NCBI GenBank assembly: GCA_027627225.1
Contig: CM051024.1
Location: 42,486,225-42,550,224 of the forward strand
Direction of reading: 5' to 3'
DNA from: Congeria kusceri
Taxonomy: Eukaryota; Mollusca; Bivalvia; Myida; Dreissenidae
Length of the DNA stretch: 64,000 nt
Shown: positions 12,501-20,879 of the stretch, one piece after another
How positions within the stretch are numbered: position 1 is the stretch's first letter
Layout of the letters: every line of letters begins with the position of its first letter
Position numbers and translations under genes: made by a program
Notes under the pieces: generated by a model
Seen by the model: the letters and a program-made list of their open reading frames with translations, nothing else
Databases searched by the model: none
What the model was told of the DNA's origin: nothing

Positions 12501-15500
12501 GACAAATTAACAAGGATGTCCTCCAGTCACGGAAGAGTGTATATGACCACATTGACCGTTACCTTAAAGTCACCACAAATACGAACATTGCCGTTAGCTT
12601 TGACAACGGATGAAATGGATGTTGCCCATTCAGCCGTTAGCTTTGACAACGGATGAAATGGATGTTGCCCATTCACAAGTGTTCATTTTTGTCAAAATTA
12701 CTTGACTTTCAAGGTTATCAAATTCCTTTTCTATGTTGGGTTTGAGTGAATATGGCACAGCCCTGGCTTTCATAAATCTAGGTTTGGCGTTTTCCTTCAG
12801 CGTAATCCAGCCTTGATGTCTTTCACTTTCCCGTTTCCATCACTAAAGACAGATGCGTATTTCTTTAGCATGGGTTGTAGACGCACGTCCGTAGACACAT
12901 TGTTGACAGATACGATGTTGTCTCAGTCTAATCGAATTTAACCAGTCTTTGTAAAATAGACAAGGACCGTCACCTTTCACAACACACAGCTTTAGTTGCT
13001 AGGATTGACAATTGTAGGAGACTGAAACCATTACAGTCCCTTCCTGCTCGTGTACCTCGCCGGAAACGGTCTTGAGGATCGACTGCGGTCTGCACATCTT
13101 CACGCTTCCAAACAGCTTCCGGAATTGAGCGCTTGACATTAACGTGACTGCAGACCCGGTGTCGACTTCCATTGTTACGCTCACGTCGTTTATTTTCGGT
13201 TTGATGGTGATTCTTCCTTTATCACCCTTTTTAACAAAATTGATGATAAGCACAACATCCACGTCGCTACTGTCATCATTTTCACCACTGTCATCATTTT
13301 CCAAGGCATTGACATTTTTGGATCGCGAGAATACACGCTGAATGTGTCCTTTGGCATTAAACCGATGACAGTATGCATTTTTATACCTGCAATTCACTGA
13401 ATTGTGGTTTGATCGGCCACAATGTTCAAAGATTTGAACAGAGCTTGGCTTGGGGCTCCGTTTCTTTTACGTCGGCTGTTTGACGGTAGTCTTTCTGACG
13501 CGATGGACGTTGCTACCGCCATTTGATGTCTGCAACTCCGCCATTTGATGTCTGCAACTCCGCAGCGTTTTTTGTTGCTATTTCCATAGCTAAGAATATT
13601 TGAACTGCTTTATGCAGTGTCAATTCGTCTATTGACAAAAGCTTTCGTTGTGTTGCTTCGTCCTTTATATCGCACACGAACCTGTCCCGCAAATCGTCAT
13701 TCCGCAGTTCGGCAAGATATTTTGTCACGCTCTCGCCAGTTGCTTGATTCCGTCTATGGAAACGAAACCGTTCTGCTATAAGTAGAGGCTTCGGGCACAA
13801 ATGCTTCCTTAGGAGGTCAAAAAATGTGTCGTAAGTTTCCTACGATGGCTTCTTTGGAGCGGTAAGGTTGCGAAGTAATCCATGTTTTTTTCTCCGAGAA
13901 GCGTCAACAACGCCGCCACCTTCCTCTCATTAGTAATGTTATTGCCTTAGAAATACTGCTCCAGTCTTTTTTTTGATAACACGTCCACGACTCAACATTA
14001 CTTTCCCAATTAGTCCAGCCATGGTGTGATAATATTAGTATTTTACACACATATACTAAGAAATGGATATAATCATGAAATAGTAATCACACTGTAATCC
14101 GAAAATCCTCGTCTCCAGAATTGTTGTGTATGTGGGTTGTGATAAACAGAGAACACGCAGTACGTTTGGTGGCTATTTTAATACTGCCTCGTATGACCAG
14201 TGGTGAGCATGCATCAGTACATATAGGGCCTGGTTATGATCCGCATGATAGAACATTAACCAATCAGATAAGCAAGGTAAATACATAACAGCGTTTATGA
14301 TGATACTTAGACTGTAGTTTGTAGAATATACAACTTAAACTGCACATTACCAATCACAGGCGTAACATGTAAACATACCCCAGTTGATTGCATACAACGC
14401 TGACGAAATGTATGTCAGCTGTGGAACTGTCACTGCAGACCGTCCCCCATTGGCCATCATGGAAAACCTCAACTAATCCCCAGTTATACCTTCCACCAGA
14501 CAGCCGAATGTGCCCTAAATCATATTAATAATAATTATCGCACAGACACTTTTGTGTATTTAATTATAATACACTAAACGTTTCGGCATGATGCCTTCAT
14601 CAGTAGTAATAAAAATAATAAACATAAACAAAGGAAGTGACGTCGACGTCATACAATGACGTTACGTCGTTTGGCGGAAACATGATGACATGTAAGAAAT
14701 GTACAATATTATTACGCTGACCTATATAAAACACATAATCATGATAGTATAAAATGATGGATCACAGTTGATTCATACGCCTATTAGTAATAATATAATA
14801 AAAAATATAGTTATAGGAAAACATCGAATATATGTCAAGTATGTGAAAGTATTATACATCGTACAGCACTTTGTTATTAAGACCGTTAGGAAGGATAGTC
14901 TTCAATTTATGCATGCAAAATGTTTCTTTACATAAATGATCTAGATTATTATGAACAACATCTCTTGGAACAAAAGAGAAATATGACAATGTACAAATAT
15001 TTTCTAGAGACCCGAAATGGGTTGCAACATTTGATACAGGATTTATTGAACAGTTTCTTATATCAAATCTATGGTTATTCATTCTGCGGGAAACATTTCG
15101 ATTGGTTTGTCCGACATATTATTATTTCATTTTTTACATGTAATACGATATGTAACATCACGTGAAGTATTGTCTACATCATTGTGCAAATCATATGTTA
15201 AACCAGTAACGCTAATATTGAATTGAGAACATATGTTGATAGTATCACAATGCGTACATCTTCGTCGTTTACATTTACCCGATGAATGTTATATTAACGT
15301 ATTTGGTACTGTTATACACTGAACATCTAACAAGACTATTTTGTATATTCTTAGGTCGTTTATAGTCTAAAATAGGCTTAAAAGAATGTAAATACTTTAC
15401 CCTCTATTTGTCAGATAGCCGTAATAGATCCCAGTAGTTGTGTATAATATCAGCAATATTAGGCAGTTATGTGTTGAAACATACAGTAAATGGTATCACT

Positions 15501-18145
15501 AAATTAGTACTTTTCTGTGTAAACGCAACGCTATCCTGCGACACATATTTCACTTGTGCAAATCCATCTGGTATTACATTTTTTTCAGGATAATTTATAT
15601 TTTCGAAACATTTCGGTAGACTAGGTAAGACTCATTAAATACACCATCATCGGAAATAATACGTCTGTAGTGTTTAGCCTGACTATATGGTATACCCCGT
15701 TTACAAGACATGGGGTGATATGATTTAAAATCTAAGTATAAATGCATATAATAAGGTTTACAAAATATTTATGTTATAACAGTTTCAGATTCAGCTTTAG
15801 ATATAGATACATCGAGGAAAGACGCAGACTTTTGAGATATACAATAAGTACAGGTTATGGTAGGATGGAATTTATTTAAAGCATCTATACAATTATTAAG
15901 GTCTTCTAAAGAACTATTCCATATCATAAAAATGTCATCTAAAAATCTAAGCCAAATATCAGGTTTTAGAGGCAAATTACTTAGAAAATCTTCTTCTAAC
16001 TTTCCCATAAAAGTGATGCGAAAGAAGGCGCCATAGGGCTACCCATTGCTGTACCCATAGTTTGTAAATAACTCTGATTGTTAAAATCAATGCAGTTATT
16101 TTCAAGAACAACTTTTAAGTAATTTGCTTATGTCTTCAGCGTTAATATTATTGTTAGCATTATATTTTCTAAGAAAATATAAACAAGCTTCTATTCCCTC
16201 ACTATGTGGAATATTTGTGTATAATAAGGACACATCCTCAGTTACTAAGTAAAAGTATTTTTTTAAATTTAATATTGCCAATCTTGTTTAAAAAGAATGT
16301 GGTATCTTTAACGTACGATGGAAAGTCTGCATAACTGGATTTAATATAAGGTCTAAGTACGTGGAGATATTTTCCGATCTGGAATTGAACTCAGATACGA
16401 TGGGCCGACCGGGATATCCAAGTGGAAGACTGTCATCGAATGGCTTGTGAGTCTTCGGTAATATGTAAAATGAAGGTATCCGAATACGTTTGGGAAACAA
16501 GTCAAACTGCTTATCGATACCGATGTTGTGGTGCTTTATTTCTTCAACACTGTTATCAATATTTTTTTAAACCCTGAATCATATTGAATTTGACTACTTT
16601 CAATAATACTTTAAATATGCCTTCAACTATGATGCAGTTGATTCACGTTCTATTCACAGTATTCACAAGAAAACATGACAAAGGAAAATAAAGTGAAAGT
16701 AAAGTAACAATTTGGACTTCAGTTAACTCCACTTTTAACGATATGAGCGGGCTACTGGATATGTATCGTTATATCAGAATATCGTTACAACTGTAAAAAG
16801 GCAACCAAGTGCATGCACATACAGGTATATAACAGTGGCATAACACAGATGATTGTATATACGTGCTTTCAATGTGAACTGGGTCGTTATAATAGCATGG
16901 TTGTACCCGAAACTTCCTTGCATACGATATCGTTGCAGCCGATATTATATCAATTAAAATATACATGGATCCGGCCGTATTTGTGGTCATATTTTAAATG
17001 TCTTAATTGGAGGTGCTAAAGAAATGTTCAGTGGTGATCTCATTTTGTTAAGTTAAAATGATCGCATAAATTTCTAACCAAAATGTATACAACAAATTTG
17101 TGTTTAGGGATGCAATACTATTTGTACTCATCGACAGTAGTTGCACAATTTATAATGGGAAGTAGTAAAACCTCAGCATGGTTTATCTTGTCAGAAATGC
17201 TTTTCAACATAGAAGTTCTTACCAACTTCATGTTTGTAGATTTTTTAACATATTTCAAATGAGTTGATGTTATTATTTTTACTGGTAATGTCATTCACCA
17301 ATGCTAATTGATACAAATAAAATAACACTAAGTTTATTGACATTGTCATATGAAACGATGTTAACAAGAGTTTTCCACTTATTAATGATTATTGTTGAAC
17401 TAACAGTATTCTCAGTATTTTTATATCAATTATTGTGATCCGATATAGTTAAGTTTAAGGGTTAAAAGAACTCAAGATACTCATGTTTATATTTCTTAAC
17501 TATTGTGTTTTGAGAGGGTTGCACAAAACATTCTTCATAAGTATAAGGCTAACTACAAAAACAGTGTTTTAAAAGAAGATTGAATATTGTTCTTATTTTA
17601 AGATGTCATATAAATAACGCGAACAAATTTAAAAACAACAACATGGACGAACAAACAAACCTACACGTAAGTTCGCAGGTAACGATTTCGCACCCGCTAA
17701 GTCCGCATTTGATGAAACCACACCTGTAGTCATAGCAGTTTCTGTGCATCGTTTGGTGACACGCTCGACACGCATATCCATATTCGCAGAGTAGTTCAGC
17801 GTATGTGCCGTTCGCGGTGTTATTATACACACCCTTTATAACTCTATTTGGAACTGATGGTTCTGGACCACATTCTAAAATGCGCATAAACTACTTAAAG
17901 ACATACATCTTTGAACCTCGCATATATTATATATCCGAGCATATAATTCAAACGGTAAATTTTTAATCTTACGTTATAATACCTCAAATATATATTAAAT
18001 CATTACAATAAACTGGCTATTGTATGTCAACACACAGTAAATACATGTTACCTGCTACAGACGTTGCAGTGGTTGAAGAAAATCTGCATTGAATAATGAG
18101 CCATCCTAGGATCAAAAGAAAATACTGTAGTTGCTTCATATCCAT
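366..18145 (-). CDS. Gene A: secreted or membrane SRCR/CCP mosaic receptor (3' end outside window)
   Basis: Minus-strand multi-exon gene, about 940 residues in the window. Transcript order: signal peptide (18052-18145); cysteine-rich CCP-like exon (17665-17874); SRCR 1 (14379-14514 + 9868-10046); SRCR 2 (9541-9673 + 7062-7240); then eleven CCP exons from 6531-6704 down to 366-539. Single-exon modules are phase 1-1 and SRCR domains are split by a phase-2 intron, so all joins are in frame. SRCR and CCP modules are disulphide-bonded extracellular binding domains, common in scavenger and complement-type receptors; a role in microbial or ligand recognition is inferred from that. No membrane segment is seen, but the 3' end is missing. 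Oddities: a 1-base deletion in exon 2034-2206 and a lost acceptor at 3680-3681. These may be allelic, assembly errors, or real defects tolerated by skipping phase-symmetric exons. Confidence 0.8.
857..1030 (-). CDS. Gene A exon 16: CCP module 10
   Basis: [33 protein letters not shown] and [11 protein letters not shown]; 174 nt, phase 1-1, donor CAA G|GTAGG. An additional upstream-frame stop makes this exon easy to miss in ORF scans. Confidence 0.85.
1360..1500. repeat. Dispersed repeat, copy 1 (intronic)
   Basis: Contains TTCTTTTCTTTGCAGGCTAC and CGAAACCTGAACGGGTCC, nearly matching 18440-18555. The flanks also match loosely (TTGGCGGAA). Short interspersed repeat of unknown class. Confidence 0.6.
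1686..1859 (-). CDS. Gene A exon 15: CCP module 9
   Basis: [33 protein letters not shown] and [12 protein letters not shown]; 174 nt, phase 1-1, flanked by TTTTAG and A|GTAAG. Complete cysteines and Trp. Confidence 0.87.
2034..2206 (-). pseudogene. Gene A exon 14: CCP module 8 with 1-base deletion
   Basis: The exon runs from TTTTTAG to an A|GTAAG donor but is 173 nt where equivalents are 174. It begins [12 protein letters not shown] in one frame and ends [15 protein letters not shown] and [11 protein letters not shown] in another, so about one base is missing just after the NGNL codons (near 2165-2172). Read literally it frameshifts the protein. It may be an assembly error, a real null, or an exon always skipped. 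Confidence 0.75.
2451..2624 (-). CDS. Gene A exon 13: CCP module 7
   Basis: [33 protein letters not shown] and [12 protein letters not shown]; 174 nt, phase 1-1, donor CGA G|GTAGG. A complete CCP. Confidence 0.87.
2856..3023 (-). CDS. Gene A exon 12: CCP module 6 (168-nt type)
   Basis: Reads [34 protein letters not shown] and [12 protein letters not shown] between CAG and a G|GTATG donor; 56 codons, phase 1-1. The full sushi cysteine pattern is present. Confidence 0.85.
3232..3405 (-). CDS. Gene A exon 11: CCP module 5 with an extra cysteine
   Basis: [33 protein letters not shown] and [12 protein letters not shown]; 174 nt, phase 1-1, donor CGG G|GTGAGT. It carries one additional Cys in GACANISC where the paralogue has GASANVSC, giving an odd number of cysteines. 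Confidence 0.87.
3512..3679 (-). CDS. Gene A exon 10: CCP module 4 with lost splice acceptor
   Basis: The module is intact as coding sequence ([44 protein letters not shown]; 168 nt). The two bases before the exon read AT where its sisters have AG: the plus strand shows CAATATG instead of CAATCTG, with A at 3680 for C. If real, the exon cannot be spliced in by the canonical route. It is phase-symmetric, so skipping would keep the frame. Confidence 0.75.
3812..3985 (-). CDS. Gene A exon 9: CCP module 3 (174-nt type)
   Basis: [33 protein letters not shown] and [12 protein letters not shown]; 58 codons, phase 1-1, donor CGT G|GTAAG. It is very similar to exon 3232-3405, which points to duplication of a two-exon unit. 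Confidence 0.88.
4158..4325 (-). CDS. Gene A exon 8: CCP module 2 (168-nt type)
   Basis: [34 protein letters not shown] and [10 protein letters not shown] define a complete CCP, 56 codons, phase 1-1. It is one of three closely related 168-nt exons (with 3512-3679 and 2856-3023) that alternate with 174-nt exons. Confidence 0.87.
4525..5480. repeat. ~65-bp minisatellite array
   Basis: About 14 imperfect units, each with a GC-rich core near TTCCGCTGGCGGTACAA set in AT-rich spacer containing TTTATATTCTGAATTACAGA-like sequence. Cores recur near 4537, 4604, 4696, 4770, 4835, 4908, 4982, 5048, 5112, 5178, 5243, 5308, 5372 and 5427. It fills the intron between CCP modules 1 and 2. The short reading frames across it are repeat artefacts. 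Confidence 0.85.
5490..5950. other. Intronic sequence without recognised feature
   Basis: AT-rich sequence between the minisatellite and a mariner fragment. I see no exon or repeat family here. Confidence 0.5.
5960..6260 (+). mobile_element. Mariner-like transposase N-terminal fragment
   Basis: Plus-strand frames give [20 protein letters not shown] followed by PGQP, the helix-turn-helix region typical of mariner transposases (WxxRFxxGRxxxxDDPRPGxP). Stops and frameshifts interrupt it and no DDE core follows, so it is a dead relic in a gene A intron. Confidence 0.7.
6531..6704 (-). CDS. Gene A exon 7: CCP module 1
   Basis: The 174-nt phase 1-1 exon contains [31 protein letters not shown] and [10 protein letters not shown]: four cysteines and the conserved Trp of a sushi fold. 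The first codon gives Gly rather than the Asp seen in its sisters. The donor is ATA G|GTAAAA. Confidence 0.85.
7062..7240 (-). CDS. Gene A exon 6: SRCR domain 2, second half
   Basis: The 179-nt exon after TTTAG reads [17 protein letters not shown], then [23 protein letters not shown] and DTGVSC, and ends ACA A|GTAAGTAG. It completes SRCR 2. The intron before it (7241-9540) holds a Penelope-like fragment and a foldback element. Confidence 0.87.
7530..8560 (+). mobile_element. Penelope-like element fragment (RT), plus strand
   Basis: An open stretch to 8114 carries reverse-transcriptase motifs: [14 protein letters not shown] (motif A Asp), [19 protein letters not shown] (motif B) and RYVDDILN (catalytic DD). 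After a frameshift near 8080 the thumb-region sequence continues ([27 protein letters not shown]). This motif set is that of Penelope-like RTs. The 5' end is missing and no GIY-YIG domain is seen, so the copy is truncated and broken. It sits in the intron that splits SRCR 2. Confidence 0.78.
9000..9508. repeat. Large foldback element (~190-bp inverted arms)
   Basis: 9000-9182 and 9311-9508 are near-perfect reverse complements, with small indels. Shared blocks include GCTATACCTTG, CGTTTTCATTGGCTA, TTTGACTGACCA, ATGACGTCGTCA and GGATTTATCAACATG. The loop is about 128 bases. This looks like a non-autonomous foldback or MITE-type element; it ends just before the donor of gene A exon 5. Confidence 0.85.
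9541..9673 (-). CDS. Gene A exon 5: SRCR domain 2, first half
   Basis: The 133-nt exon follows ATTACAG with [19 protein letters not shown], then GEWGTVCDD and VVCNQLG. The best donor is GG|GTTTGT in phase 2, which joins in frame to 7240. A large foldback repeat ends about 32 bases downstream of this donor. Confidence 0.82.
9868..10046 (-). CDS. Gene A exon 4: SRCR domain 1, second half
   Basis: The 179-nt exon starts in phase 2 after ATTCAG and ends CTT G|GTACG. Motifs are [26 protein letters not shown] and DIGVLCDG, the conserved C-terminal half of SRCR with its cysteines. Its length equals that of the matching exon 7062-7240. Confidence 0.88.
10747..11157 (-). pseudogene. Ty3/gypsy integrase catalytic core remnant
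   Basis: DDE motifs are visible as [17 protein letters not shown] and [11 protein letters not shown]. Open for 136 residues, then broken; 10565-10771 continues in another frame with [20 protein letters not shown], the usual region after the core. Confidence 0.82.
11188..11577 (-). pseudogene. Ty3/gypsy integrase zinc-binding region
   Basis: 129-residue open stretch with [20 protein letters not shown] and [11 protein letters not shown], the H2C2-type segment before the gypsy integrase core. The usual H-x-x-H is altered (LHVSQTG) and the CxxC part falls past a stop. Confidence 0.78.
11590..11960 (-). pseudogene. Ty3/gypsy RNase H region, degenerate
   Basis: Lies between RT and integrase where RNase H is expected. 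Scattered minus-strand blocks fit the family in several frames; no open reading frame spans it. Confidence 0.5.
11976..12650 (-). pseudogene. Ty3/gypsy reverse transcriptase remnant
   Basis: [19 protein letters not shown] (motif A region) is near 12400-12478, and connection-region sequence [12 protein letters not shown] and [20 protein letters not shown] follow in another frame. Where YxDD is expected the sequence reads YVMTCDN, so the catalytic pair is lost. A 43-bp tandem duplication (12590-12632 / 12633-12675) marks its upstream part. Confidence 0.78.
12999..13397 (-). pseudogene. Ty3/gypsy zinc knuckle and aspartic protease remnant
   Basis: Begins with a partial CCHC-like element ([11 protein letters not shown], one Cys missing) and has the protease active-site motif [13 protein letters not shown] (D-T-G). 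It reads open for 132 residues, longer than its neighbours. Confidence 0.78.
13440..14040 (-). pseudogene. Ty3/gypsy gag remnant
   Basis: Includes [18 protein letters not shown] in one frame and, after a break near 13800, [20 protein letters not shown] and [11 protein letters not shown], typical of the gypsy capsid region. A 22-bp direct duplication (13516-13537 / 13538-13559) lies near its end. Confidence 0.75.
14379..14514 (-). CDS. Gene A exon 3: SRCR domain 1, first half
   Basis: The 136-nt exon follows ATTTAG and ends CTG GG|GTATG (phase 2). It reads [17 protein letters not shown], then [10 protein letters not shown] and VVCNQLG: the beta-strand, WGTVC and C-x2-LG signatures of a group A SRCR domain. 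The second half is 4.3 kb away at 9868-10046, across an intron carrying a Ty3/gypsy relic. Confidence 0.85.
14552..16560 (-). mobile_element. Penelope-like element with RT and GIY-YIG domain, minus strand
   Basis: Minus-strand RT blocks: [14 protein letters not shown] and [12 protein letters not shown] (16288-16500), [13 protein letters not shown] (near 16040-16080) and [10 protein letters not shown] (15769-16008). Further 3', a GIY-YIG-type nuclease segment reads [20 protein letters not shown] (about 15060-15130), followed by [15 protein letters not shown] and [13 protein letters not shown] (14852-15082). Beyond it, 14575-14605 reads CTGATGAAGGCATCATGCCG on the minus strand, a sequence type common at Penelope-like ends. 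Frameshifts between blocks show a dead copy. It lies in the intron before SRCR 1 of gene A. Confidence 0.82.
16600..17600. other. Intronic sequence without recognised feature
   Basis: AT-rich sequence between the Penelope-like element and gene A exon 2. No module exon or repeat is recognised. Confidence 0.5.
17665..17874 (-). CDS. Gene A exon 2: cysteine-rich CCP-like module
   Basis: The 210-nt, phase 1-1 exon starts [15 protein letters not shown] after TTTTAG and ends before GTAGGT. The opening resembles a CCP module, but about nine cysteines follow, clustered as [14 protein letters not shown] and [17 protein letters not shown]. An ordinary CCP has four cysteines and a conserved Trp, absent here. 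It may be a divergent sushi module with extra disulphides or a separate cysteine-rich fold; I do not recognise it with confidence. Confidence 0.65.
18052..18145 (-). CDS. Gene A exon 1: signal peptide
   Basis: The exon begins [17 protein letters not shown], a short basic start followed by a hydrophobic core, then a Ser/Thr-rich stretch, as in a secretory signal peptide. It ends GCA G|GTAACA, a phase-1 donor matching the phase-1 start of the next exon. I chose the ATG at 18143-18145; a second Met two codons later serves equally. The frame stays open upstream to about 18208 with another Met, but the residues there are polar and charged and would bury the signal peptide. Confidence 0.7.
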
Positions 18146-18439
18146 GTGAGTATCCTTGATTGTGTCTCTCGCAATATCAATCGCGACCTTGAAAAGGTAC
18201 AATACCATGTTTAACAGATTATAAAGTTAATACAAAACATTGAATGTGTGCTTATGTTTTGACGTTCGTACTGTACACTGCCTGCCAGAATAACTATTTT
18301 ATAAGTATATGTAATAGCATTAAAAAATATACGCAGGTGTCTTAAAAGACAATCTATGACGTAGTGCTTAGTTGTTTGTTTCTAGATTTTACCGTTAATT
18401 TACCCAAGAATGGTAAGCAGCTATTGATAAAATGAAATA

Positions 18440-18555
18440 TTGCTTAGTCTGGTTGAACTGTTGGCGGAATTTCCAAAACAGGAATCGCGGAAAACTACTT
18501 CTTTTCTTTGCAGGCTACGAGTCAGTAAATCGAAACCTGAAACGGTCCTTCTTCA
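18440..18555. repeat. Dispersed repeat, copy 2
   Basis: Second copy of the element at 1360-1500, in the same orientation, just upstream of gene A exon 1. Confidence 0.6.
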
Positions 18556-18842
18556 ATACAGCAATTAATCATGAATATTTTATAACCTTTTAATTATTTA
18601 AAATAATGTATGACATGTGTATTATAACGTGTGTATCATGCGATTTATTACAATTACATTCTCTGAATAAGTCAATTTATTTAAATTGTTACGTCAAATT
18701 AATAAAACACATATTTTCGTTATTTACTTAAATGTAACCGAAATATCCACCGGTGTGTCCTGGAATAAGACCACTTAATTTGATGCGCTACATCGGTTAT
18801 ATTTGACTCGTTGCGATAGTGTTATTTGTGTTATATGAATGC

Positions 18843-20115
18843 AGAACAGAACAGAACAGAATAGTTTATTTTTCGACTTAAGCATATAAAGCTCATCGTC
18901 ATTAACACACATATACAATAACAATAACAACATGCGTTTGAAGTAAATACAAAACATACATCATTTCGAAGATAAATCAATTTAAATAGACACGAAATAA
19001 ACATGTTTTCGTGAGAATGTCACATGGATGAGGTTAATACATAGTGACTACATAATGTCACACGTATTTTAACAATTTCAACAATATTACATTATTTGTA
19101 CATGTTTTCTTTGTGAAAAAATATAGATATTTTATACTACATATATATGACATTTTCTCGTATTTTAAAGCATTTTACACAAAAAATAGCTAGTTTTCTT
19201 AACAATATTTTGTTTGAACTATTTATTAGTTCGATAAACTTGTACATATTTGGACGGGATCTATAATACTTTGGAATTAATGTATTCCTGACATCAGCAT
19301 AATAAGGGCATTTAAGAACAAAGTGATATTCATCCTCGATGTCATTTAGGTTGCATAACACACATTTGCGTTGATCTCGGACAATGTTATGGTGTCTACC
19401 CGTTTCTATAAATAATTTGTGAGACGACAAACGTAATTTAGAAATAATATTCCTATGTTTGATATTTTCAACAATATCAAGATACGATGATCTTTCGAAT
19501 ACTGGTTTTAGTTCCTTATATAGAGTCATTGAGCTAGATGATGTGACACTGACATTCCAGCTAGTGATGTACTGGTCTCGTAATCTGTTTTTAAGTAACG
19601 GGATAAATTGATCTGTGTTCACTGATTCAGGGAATAGCCATACATCGGCAAAACCGGTTTGGTTAAGAATGTCCCGTACTTTCGATGTCCAATTGTTTGC
19701 GTTATTTTTACATTCAATTTCTAATCTCTGTAATAACGCAATTTGTTTAAGAATACAATTTCCCTGTTTTAAAGTGTATAATTTTAAAAAATATTTAACG
19801 ATCCTGACATATCTGTCTATATACAGGGGGAATCGACCAACTTCGGCATATAACGATAATGAATTTGTTGACATTTTTACATTTAATAGTCTTTTACAAA
19901 ATTTACGATGAACGCGTTCAATGTTTTCCGCTTTGATAAATCCCCAAACCTCGCAGTTATAGTTTAAAATTGATAATACATATGCGTTAAATAAATGGAA
20001 CATGATATTTATAGGTACGCTCATGTCTTTTGTTAGGGTGAACAAAGAATGCATCGCTTTTATTGCTTTGCCATATAGAGTATTTGTTGCACTGAGATGT
20101 CGACTTGACTCTTAA
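18843..20115 (-). mobile_element. Non-LTR retrotransposon 3' fragment, minus strand
   Basis: A 305-residue open frame (19137-20054) starts after the RT palm, with LFNAYVLSILNYNCEVWGF, and contains a C-terminal zinc-finger-like motif CVLCNLNDIEDEYHFVLKCP (CxxC...HxxxxC), both typical of LINE ORF2 C-termini. The 3' end carries a tandem CTGTT tail (18843-18861 on the opposite strand). The 5' part, with endonuclease and RT, is missing: a 5'-truncated insertion. The exact LINE clade is uncertain. Confidence 0.78.
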
Positions 20116-20344
20116 TTACTTAATTGGCTGATACAAACAATATAACATCAAGTGAAATAAGCTTAATCAGTTAAGTTGAGATTAGAGAGTCGGTTCAGAA
20201 TCAGAATGTAATCAAAAAGAAGCAAGTTGCGTCAGTGCACATACTTATGCCAGTTAAGTAAAAATATTATTGTTAAGTAATATAAGGATCAGTTTATAGA
20301 ATTGGTACAATACAAACATTTGGAAAATACAAGTCTTCAGCAAT

Positions 20345-20740
20345 TTACATTGTGTTACGTGTTGCTTTACGGTATACAACAAAATAGATCGGAATGATTT
20401 TTGCTGTTACGGGTACATGGATTTTATTCATTACTGTTCTGTTTACATGTTTGTTTGGATTCTTCGCCGTTTTCAACAGTATTTCAGTCATATCACGGCG
20501 GTCAGTTAACCTACTCACACTTTTCCTGGGCAAGGTTAGCAGATCTGAGCGGTTTACCAGTACTAATTGCACATACTTATGCCAGTAACTGTTAACTGCC
20601 CTACTGTAATCAGAGGTAGGGGGATAATGGCCGTATAAATAATTTCATGACAATTTCCCACACAAAATACGTGGCCCGAACTCATGAGCCCCGGATTAAC
20701 AGCCCAGCGCTCTACCAGCTGAGCTAGCCGGGCCCAGATT
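20345..20740 (-). mobile_element. tRNA-derived SINE with 3' hairpin domain
   Basis: The head (20671-20737, minus strand) resembles a tRNA: A box TAGCTCAGCTGGTAGAGCGC (20707-20726) and B box near GAGTTCGGGCC (about 20673-20684), with GTT in the anticodon position. The body continues for about 300 bases and includes an inverted-repeat motif at 20464-20501 (CGCCGT ... ACGGCG around TGACTGAAATACTGTTGAAA). The long body and imperfect B box argue against a functional tRNA. Confidence 0.8.
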
Positions 20741-20879
20741 CTGTTTACACAACTGTAGAACATTGTCATTTTGCGAAAGTACATTTCCTTTTTAAACACA
20801 GGTTCATTTCTGAAACTAATTATTACAATACAAATATAAAATTTATAAAAATCAATTTTCATAAAACGATTTGGCAAAA

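Larger units (their letters stand above)
10140..14040 (-). mobile_element. Ty3/gypsy LTR retrotransposon relic, minus strand
   Basis: Order on the minus strand is gag, zinc knuckle plus protease, RT, RNase H, integrase zinc domain, integrase core, then a 3' tail: the Ty3/gypsy order. Every region is interrupted by stops or frameshifts, and the RT active-site aspartates are not recognisable. I could not match two LTRs by eye: sequence at 10140-10500 does not resemble 14040-14290. The relic lies in the intron that splits SRCR 1 of gene A, antisense to nothing (same strand as the gene). Confidence 0.85.

Noticed and set aside
20671..20737. tRNA-Asn-like gene
   Set aside because: The B box and acceptor stem are imperfect and it leads straight into a ~300-base SINE body.
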